Shown here: positions 58,280 through 64,000 of the stretch, in pieces | Layout: each line of letters starts with the position of its first letter | Numbering within the stretch: the first letter of the stretch is position 1 | Assembly (NCBI RefSeq): GCF_000385335.1 | Contig: NZ_ARWA01000001.1 | Span: 62,001 to 126,000 of the forward strand | Length of the DNA: 64,000 nucleotides | Reading direction: 5' to 3' | Source of the DNA: Methyloferula stellata AR4 | Lineage (GTDB): Bacteria; Pseudomonadota; Alphaproteobacteria; Rhizobiales; Beijerinckiaceae | Notes under the pieces: generated by a model | Told to the model about the DNA's origin: nothing | The model's input: only the letters and a program-made list of their open reading frames with translations | The model's database searches: none | Position numbers and translations under genes: made by a program

Positions 58280-59785
58280 ATGTCCTGTTTGATTCTGGTT
58301 GTCGATGACGACCCCGTCCAACGCCGTCTTCTCGAAACACTCGTGCGGCGCTTTGGCTACGAGGTCGAGGTGGTTGAAACAGGCGAAGCGGCTCTGGCGC
58401 GGCTCGAAGCCACAGCCGGGCTACCGGTCGATCTCGTTATTCTTGACCTCGTGATGCCGGATCTCGACGGCATGGCGGTCCTGGAGCGGATGCGCGATCG
58501 CGGTTGTCAGGTACCGACCATCGTCCAAACGGCCAATGGCTCGATCGAAACCGTCATTTCGGCCATGCGTGCCGGCGCTCTGGACTTCGTTGTGAAGCCC
58601 GTCGGCGCCGAAAGATTGCAGGTCTCGATCAAGAATGCGCTGCGGGTCGACGCGCTCGAAGATGAAGTGCGCCGCATGAACCGGCAGGCGGCCGGCACCT
58701 TGTCGTTCAAGGACATCGCAAGCTCAAGCGAAGATATGGAGCGAGTCGTACGGCTCGGCGAACGCGCCGCCAAATCGATGATTCCCGTCCTTCTCGAAGG
58801 CGAATCTGGCGTCGGCAAGGAAGTAATCGCGCGCGCCATCCAAGGCGCATCCGACCGGCGCGGCAAGGCTTTCGTCACCGTCAACTGCGGTGCCCTGCCC
58901 GAAAACCTCGTCGAATCGATTCTATTCGGGCATGAAAAAGGGGCTTTCACCGGCGCCAGCGAAAAACATATCGGTAAATTCGCGGAGGCCCATGGCGGCA
59001 CCCTGTTTCTCGATGAAATCGGCGAATTGCCCCTCGAAATCCAGGTCAAGCTTTTGCGGGCGCTTCAGCAGGGCGAAATCGACCCCGTCGGCGGAAAGCG
59101 GCCGGTCAAGGTCGATATCAGGCTGATCTCGGCCACGAACCAAAATCTGATCGAGCTCGTGAAACGCGGCCGTTTTCGCGAAGACCTTTATTATCGTTTG
59201 AACGTCTTTCCGATTTCGGTGCCGCCCTTGCGATCACGGCGCGACGATATTCCGGACCTCGCCCGGCGATTTGCCGCCCGCTTCGGCGCCGAGGAAGGCA
59301 AGCGCATCCGCGGCTTCAGTTCCGAGGCCGTCGCCTTGCTCAAGACCTATGATTGGCCGGGCAATGTCCGGCAATTGGAAAACGCCGTGTTCCGGGCCGT
59401 CGTGCTCGCCGATGCCGACGAGCTGACAATCACCGAATTTCCGCAGATCGCCGCGCATGTGGACGGGTTCGATCTGCGCATTCCGGCCATTCCCGCGGTT
59501 TTGTCCCAGCCGAAGCCCGAGCGGGAGGTGGTGCGGGTCGAGGTTCGCGACCCGAATGTCCTAAGCCTGTTGAGCGAAGGCGGCGATATCCGCAGGCTCG
59601 ATCAGCTCGAAGCTGAAACGATTCGTTTCGCGCTGGCGCATTATCGCGGCCAGATGTCGGCAGTTGCCCGCAAACTCGGAATCGGCCGCTCGACCCTTTA
59701 TCGCAAGATGAAGGAATATGGCTTCCATCTCACCGAACAAGAGCAGGAACAAGGCGGCGACAAGGCCGATGATGCCGCGGCCTGA
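58280..59785 (+). CDS. Sigma-54-dependent response regulator (NtrC family)
   Basis: 501 aa. Receiver domain with D56 (VILDLVMPDLDG), AAA+ domain with Walker A GESGVGKE, the sigma-54 contact loop as GAFTGA, and FLDEIGELP, then a Fis-type HTH at the C-terminus (MSAVARKLGIGRSTLYRKMKEYG). It activates RpoN promoters when phosphorylated. No kinase gene is adjacent. The same order (regulator, L,D-transpeptidase, DUF882) is common in Hyphomicrobiales, though I find no -24/-12 promoter in the 145 bp before the transpeptidase gene. Confidence 0.93.
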   Translation: MSCLILVVDDDPVQRRLLETLVRRFGYEVEVVETGEAALARLEATAGLPVDLVILDLVMPDLDGMAVLERMRDRGCQVPTIVQTANGSIETVISAMRAGALDFVVKPVGAERLQVSIKNALRVDALEDEVRRMNRQAAGTLSFKDIASSSEDMERVVRLGERAAKSMIPVLLEGESGVGKEVIARAIQGASDRRGKAFVTVNCGALPENLVESILFGHEKGAFTGASEKHIGKFAEAHGGTLFLDEIGELPLEIQVKLLRALQQGEIDPVGGKRPVKVDIRLISATNQNLIELVKRGRFREDLYYRLNVFPISVPPLRSRRDDIPDLARRFAARFGAEEGKRIRGFSSEAVALLKTYDWPGNVRQLENAVFRAVVLADADELTITEFPQIAAHVDGFDLRIPAIPAVLSQPKPEREVVRVEVRDPNVLSLLSEGGDIRRLDQLEAETIRFALAHYRGQMSAVARKLGIGRSTLYRKMKEYGFHLTEQEQEQGGDKADDAAA

Positions 59786-59930
59786 AAGATCCTGCGCTTG
59801 GAACCAGCAAATGTGGCCGCCCTGCCACGCTCTATGAGATAACGGCATCGTGTGCAGAGGCACAGCCGTTCGTGCATTGATTTCGTAACCAACTCACCCC
59901 TTCTTTACCTACGGGGGTGTCGAGGTTTCA

Positions 59931-62000
59931 ATGCGTCGTCAGATGAACGTTCTTTCTAAGCGCGGCACGTCCCGCCTCGGCGCCTGCGCGCCTTTCATGG
60001 CTCTCTCGCTTGGCGGCGCCGCCGCCCTGCTCCTGCTCTCGGGCTTGCCCGATTCGACCGCATTCGCCCAAGGGCCGGTCCAAGAACAGGCTCAAGCCCC
60101 CGCCCAGGAGGCGGCGAAAGGGCTCGACGCGACGGCCCCGGAGCAGGCTCAAGCGCAAGCCGCCGAGAGCACGCCAGTCACCGTGCCATCGGCAGAGAGC
60201 GAAACGCCTCTCGCCACGCTCAACCCAGCGCCTGACGCGAATGCGCCCGCCGGGGCAGCACCGCCGGACGTGACCCAATCCAAGGACGAGTCATCGCCCG
60301 AACCGGCCGCCGCGGCGGCTGACGCACCCGCGACGCCCTCGTCCCAGCCCGAGCCATCGGCGGAAAAGGCTTCGATCGACACGGATACGACAGGGTCGAT
60401 CAAGGAAGATCCCCTCGCTCCAGCCGAGACAGCCACCCCTGCGGCTCCGGCCGAGCCGACGGATACGGCCGTCGCCCCGCCCGCCGAGATCATTGCGCCC
60501 CCCACCGACGAGGCAAAGCAGGCCACACCGGAAAAATCGCCCTTGCTGGGCCTCTTGCAGACGGCGCTTGAAAATCTCGTCTATTCGGACGTGAAGGGTC
60601 CGCACGCCGCCGAGACGCAAAAGATTCGCGAAGAACTGGCGGCCTTTTACACGTTGCACGATTTCGCGCCGCTCTGGAGCACCGACGGACAGGCGACGCC
60701 AGCCGCGAAGGCCGTGATCGACCGGCTTCAACACGCCGCCGACGACGGTTTGCCGCTCGCTTTCGTGCCGGATCTGCAAGGCGGCAGCGACGCGGACCGG
60801 GTCAAGGCCGATCTCGCCTTGTCGGAAGCCGTGATCGCCTACGGCCGCGCCGCCTCGGGCGGCCGAATCGACCCGAAGACGATTTCGCCTTTGATCGGCG
60901 AGAAGCCCGAGGTAGCCGAGCCTTTCGCCATTTTATCCGCCGTGGCGGACGCGGGCGACAAGGCTGGAGAGGTTCTTTGGGGTTTCAACCCGCCGCAAAA
61001 AGCCTATCAGGCGCTGCGCCAGAAGCTCGCCGAAATGCGCCGTGAGAAAGCGCCCGTCGCGCATCAGCCCATCCCCTCCGGTCCAGAATTGACGGTCGGG
61101 ATGCGCGACCCGCGCGTGACTTTGATACGGGCGCGCTTCGGTCTCGACGTCCAGCAACCTGCCGCGCCGGAAGACCTCGTCTATGACACGCGCGTCGCAG
61201 CCGCCGTGGCCGGTTTCCAGAAATCCGCCGGCCTGCCCGCTTCGGGCGTGCTCACCACGCGCACGATCGCGGCTCTGTCGGGCGGTCAGCCGTCGCGGCT
61301 CGAAAACGAAATCCTCGCCAATATGGAGCGCTGGCGCTGGATGCCGCGCGACATGGGCGAGACCTATGTTGCCGTCAATATTCCCGACTTCACGGTTTCG
61401 GTGATTCACGGCGACCAGCTTTTGACGCGCCATCGCGTCGTCGTCGGCAAGCCCGACACGCCGACGCCGGTGTTCTCGAACAAAATGCAATATTTGATCG
61501 TGAACCCCTATTGGAACGTGCCGCAATCGATCATCCGCAAGGAATTCCTGCCGAAGTCCGGTGGCGATCTCAGCTATCTCGCCGCCTCAGGCTGGCAGGT
61601 GAGTTCGCGTCACGGCGTGCTCACCGTGCGTCAGCCGCCCGGTGAAAGGAACGCGCTCGGACGCATCAAATTCCTCTTCCCGAACGATTATTCCGTTTAT
61701 CTCCACGACACTCCGTCGAAGGCTCTCTTCGCTTCGGCGAAGCGCGCCTTCAGTCACGGCTGCGTCCGCGTCGACCAGCCCTTCAGTTTCGCCGAAATCA
61801 TACTCAATCATTCCTGGAGCGAACAAAGACTGAAGGGTCTGATCGGGTCTGGCGAGCGCTACATCAACCTGCCGACGCCCTTGCCGATCCACATAGAATA
61901 TTTCACGACCTATGTGGATGAGACCGGCCGGCTGCAATTGCGCGACGATCTTTATGGCTATTCACACAAGGTCAAAGTCGCGCTCGGGCTTGAGGGCTAA
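59931..62000 (+). CDS. L,D-transpeptidase (YkuD) with peptidoglycan-binding domain
   Basis: 689 aa exported enzyme. The signal/anchor (about 15-45) is followed by a long Ala/Pro/Glu-rich linker (to about 195), an scaffold region, a peptidoglycan-binding domain (about 380-450, GLDVQQPAAPEDLVYDTRVAAAVAGFQ) and the YkuD catalytic domain with SHGCVRV (H609, C611). It forms 3-3 crosslinks in peptidoglycan or attaches proteins to it. The second family motif is LHDTPSKALF, with Asp where Gly is common (HGTP). It lies upstream of the DUF882 gene. Confidence 0.92.
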   Translation: MRRQMNVLSKRGTSRLGACAPFMALSLGGAAALLLLSGLPDSTAFAQGPVQEQAQAPAQEAAKGLDATAPEQAQAQAAESTPVTVPSAESETPLATLNPAPDANAPAGAAPPDVTQSKDESSPEPAAAAADAPATPSSQPEPSAEKASIDTDTTGSIKEDPLAPAETATPAAPAEPTDTAVAPPAEIIAPPTDEAKQATPEKSPLLGLLQTALENLVYSDVKGPHAAETQKIREELAAFYTLHDFAPLWSTDGQATPAAKAVIDRLQHAADDGLPLAFVPDLQGGSDADRVKADLALSEAVIAYGRAASGGRIDPKTISPLIGEKPEVAEPFAILSAVADAGDKAGEVLWGFNPPQKAYQALRQKLAEMRREKAPVAHQPIPSGPELTVGMRDPRVTLIRARFGLDVQQPAAPEDLVYDTRVAAAVAGFQKSAGLPASGVLTTRTIAALSGGQPSRLENEILANMERWRWMPRDMGETYVAVNIPDFTVSVIHGDQLLTRHRVVVGKPDTPTPVFSNKMQYLIVNPYWNVPQSIIRKEFLPKSGGDLSYLAASGWQVSSRHGVLTVRQPPGERNALGRIKFLFPNDYSVYLHDTPSKALFASAKRAFSHGCVRVDQPFSFAEIILNHSWSEQRLKGLIGSGERYINLPTPLPIHIEYFTTYVDETGRLQLRDDLYGYSHKVKVALGLEG

Positions 62001-62172
62001 GCCATTTAAGTGCTTGTTTTCCGCCAATAAGCTGCCCGCATATGCGGCTGCCATATGGCCTCTGACACAGCTTCGCCATAATTTCCGGCTTTCTTCCGGC
62101 CAACCACGGTGCTTAACTGGATCGTGGGGAGAGCGGGGGAATGCCATGGGTCCGATGGGCACGGGGTATTAA

Positions 62173-62239
62173 CGGTTCTCGGTTTTAAACGTTAAGTCCA
62201 ACGAAAACGGGCGGCATAAGCCGCGTAACCCGAGAACCG
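62173..62239. promoter_or_regulatory. Long-range inverted repeat upstream of the DUF882 gene
   Basis: Perfect 10-bp arms CGGTTCTCGG (62173-62182) and CCGAGAACCG (62230-62239) enclose 47 bases, 50 bases before the chosen start. Could fold as a leader stem or bind a dimeric regulator. The spacer 62001-62289 otherwise holds no gene. Confidence 0.45.
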
Positions 62240-62289
62240 CGAGCCATCATTTGCGACAACCGAGCCTCAAAAAGGCCACCAGGAATCGC

Positions 62290-64000
62290 GTGCGCGTCGT
62301 CGTAACGACGAGCGTCATGGCGTTCTGGGCGGGTGCCTTTCTCCCGACGGCCACAGAAACGGCCGAGGCGAATGGCGATACACGGACAATCAGCCTCTAC
62401 CATGCGCACCGGCACGATTCGATCGAGGCAACCTATCGCGTCAACGGCCATTACGACCCGGCCGTCCTCGAAAAACTGAATTATTTCCTGCGTGACTGGC
62501 GCAACGACGATCAGACGAAGATGGACCCGCGCCTCTTCGACGTCGTTTGGGAGGTCTACCGGACCGCCGGGGCGACCGAGCCGATCACCGTCCTCTCAGC
62601 CTATCGCTCTCCCGAGACCAATGCCATGTTGCGCCGCCGCTCGCGCGCGGTCGCCGAACATTCGCAGCACATGCTGGGCAAGGCGATGGATACGACCATG
62701 CCCGACATGTCGATGGAGAAACTCCGCGAGATCGGCATGCGCATGCAAAGAGGCGGCGTCGGTTATTATCCGAGTTCGAATTTCGTCCATCTCGATGTCG
62801 GCAGCGTCAGGCATTGGCCCCGCATGAGCTATGACCAGCTCGCCCGGCTCTTCCCAGACGGCAAAACTGTCCATATTCCGTCGAATGGACAACCGCTTGC
62901 CCGTTATGAAGAAGCCCGCGCCGAAATCGAGGCGAATGGCGGCTCGGCGCCGGCCTATGCAGAGCAGCCGAAGTCGAAGGGCTTCTTTGCTTGGCTCTTC
63001 GGCGGCGGCAGCGGTGGCGAGGACGATGTCGAGGAAGTTGCTTCCGCCGTCCCGACGCCGCGCGGCGGCCCGGCCCGCGGCGCCAGCCGCAATCCGGACA
63101 CATCTTTTGTAGCCTCGGCTAATCCGCCTGCTGCGCAATCGCTTGCCGAGCGCTATGGCCAACGCCGCGCTCCCGATCCGGCTCAGACTGCGGCGGCTCC
63201 CGCACCGAGCAGCCAGCAGGTCGCGAGTCTCCAGCCAACGGCGACCCCGGCACTCCGCGGCAAGCAGGCCGATGCGGACACCGCATCCCAGGACGCCGAT
63301 ACGTCGGCTTATGGAAGCGTGCTTCCGATTCCGCCGAAGCGCCCAAGCGAGCTGATGACCCTGGCCGCCGTGCCTCTGCCACCGGCGCGTCCCGCCGGCG
63401 TCGCCACATTCGCGTCGATCGCACCAAATGATACGACGGCATCGATTGCGACCGACGCGCCAAAGGCCGGGCAAAAACTGCCCGCCGCCGCGAAACCGGA
63501 TGCGATCGCGTCTCTGATTTCAACCCCGCTACCGGCGCATCCAGCCGAGTTCGGACATGCGGCCTTACCGGCCGTCATCACGCAAGGGCCGGACAGGGCG
63601 AAAGCATCGCCCGCGGACGTTTTGGCCTATGCCGCGACGCCCGCTGCGCCTGAGTCTTCCCTATCCGCGCCTCTGCCTGGATTGCGTTCGGCGGCGCTGA
63701 ATAAAACCACGCCGTCGCGGGCCAGTAGGACAATCGTGTCGGCAAGGCTCGACGGCAGCAATTTCCGCAGCCTCACAAGCGATACGGCGACGGAGGACAT
63801 GCCGACTCAGTCGGTACTCGGCGCGAGCCTTTCGGGGCTGCGCGCCGCGGCCCGCATCCAGCCCGGCACATTGTCGAATAGACTGTCAGCCAATTATGTC
63901 GCGCGCTTCGCAAGCAATGCGACCGATCTCGACACGTCGCATTTCTCCGGCGCCGCCGTTCAACCGCTGCCCTCCGCGCGCGATTCGCTTCAGCTCGTTG
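62290..64000 (+). CDS. DUF882 (YcbK-like, M15-type) protein, 3'-truncated by the window
   Basis: At least 570 codons, open to the window end. A hydrophobic N-terminal segment (VMAFWAGAFLPTATETAEA) acts as signal peptide. The DUF882/peptidase M15-like domain (about 25-200) has ISLYHAHR, NYFLRDWRND, LSAYRSP, EHSQHMLGKAMD and FVHLDVG, with the His/Asp zinc ligands intact. A Pro/Ala-rich, low-complexity tail of more than 370 residues follows. The start is uncertain: GTG 62290 is used; TTG 62251 and ATG 62317 are alternatives. With the L,D-transpeptidase upstream it points to peptidoglycan remodelling. Confidence 0.85.
   Translation, partial: MRVVVTTSVMAFWAGAFLPTATETAEANGDTRTISLYHAHRHDSIEATYRVNGHYDPAVLEKLNYFLRDWRNDDQTKMDPRLFDVVWEVYRTAGATEPITVLSAYRSPETNAMLRRRSRAVAEHSQHMLGKAMDTTMPDMSMEKLREIGMRMQRGGVGYYPSSNFVHLDVGSVRHWPRMSYDQLARLFPDGKTVHIPSNGQPLARYEEARAEIEANGGSAPAYAEQPKSKGFFAWLFGGGSGGEDDVEEVASAVPTPRGGPARGASRNPDTSFVASANPPAAQSLAERYGQRRAPDPAQTAAAPAPSSQQVASLQPTATPALRGKQADADTASQDADTSAYGSVLPIPPKRPSELMTLAAVPLPPARPAGVATFASIAPNDTTASIATDAPKAGQKLPAAAKPDAIASLISTPLPAHPAEFGHAALPAVITQGPDRAKASPADVLAYAATPAAPESSLSAPLPGLRSAALNKTTPSRASRTIVSARLDGSNFRSLTSDTATEDMPTQSVLGASLSGLRAAARIQPGTLSNRLSANYVARFASNATDLDTSHFSGAAVQPLPSARDSLQLV

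Noticed and set aside
59786-59930. A possible sigma-54 promoter (TGGCC...CTGCC) before the L,D-transpeptidase gene
   Set aside because: The GG and GC elements are not at the required spacing, so it does not fit a -24/-12 promoter.
1-64000. tRNA, rRNA and CRISPR arrays
   Set aside because: No T-loop-like GTTCGANTC context with a matching cloverleaf, no rRNA signature and no regularly spaced repeats were found by reading; a covariance-model scan would settle tRNAs.

Overview
The window is about 64 kb of GC-rich DNA from an alphaproteobacterium of the order Hyphomicrobiales (Rhizobiales), probably near Beijerinckiaceae. I infer this from family content and gene order: a PodJ-like Sel1 protein, the ChvI-ChvG-HprK-EIIA-HPr block, the split PntAA/PntAB/PntB transhydrogenase with a tiny aa3 oxidase subunit IV beside it, DUF1285/DUF6111 genes, an NtrC-type regulator followed by an L,D-transpeptidase and a DUF882 protein, and many small secreted proteins. 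No rRNA, tRNA, CRISPR array or insertion sequence was seen. The genus is not proven.

Layout. 0-5.5 kb: PodJ-like polarity protein, TauE/SafE exporter and its TIGR02186 partner. 5.6-13.8 kb: all four members of the ligase-associated DNA repair module (PdeM endonuclease and Lhr-type helicase on the minus strand; MBL/beta-CASP exonuclease and ATP-dependent ligase on the plus strand), with a TPR-methyltransferase and two small secreted proteins between the halves. 13.8-18.1 kb: secreted protein, cupin, orphan TmoC-like Rieske ferredoxin, and a Nudix/DUF6111/CCA-transferase operon. 18.4-21.3 kb: complete p-aminobenzoate operon (pabB-pabA-pabC). 21.5-28.5 kb: His-rich protein, an unrecognised protein, DUF1285, and a MoxR/DUF58/DUF4159 operon. 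28.6-31.1 kb: hybrid histidine kinase converging on a NarL-type regulator. 31.5-39.9 kb: small hypotheticals, MFS transporter, polA, BrnT/BrnA, P-loop kinase, HugZ-like protein. 40.2-44.4 kb: chvI-chvG-hprK and EIIA-HPr. 44.7-48 kb: transhydrogenase and COX subunit IV. 48-50.4 kb: ABC1 kinase and small proteins.

The most unusual part is 50.6-54.5 kb, next to the 3' end of pepF. The last part of pepF is present three times in one orientation: the intact gene, a clear 50-codon fragment, and a degenerate fragment. A Doc/AbrB toxin-antitoxin pair lies between the two fragments. A polymorphic-toxin-like island lies between the degenerate fragment and intact pepF: an HNH-tipped protein, its putative double-DUF2019 immunity protein, an orphan second HNH tip with no start codon, and a second double-DUF2019 protein. 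It looks like a locus where conflict modules accumulate by recombination at the pepF 3' end.

Downstream, 56.6-58.1 kb carries three tandem small secreted paralogues, each with the same upstream motif and the same style of terminator. The window closes with a sigma-54-type response regulator, an L,D-transpeptidase and a DUF882 peptidoglycan protein that runs off the end. At least four copies of a ~130-165 bp palindromic intergenic repeat punctuate the region; two of them hide the true starts of neighbouring genes.
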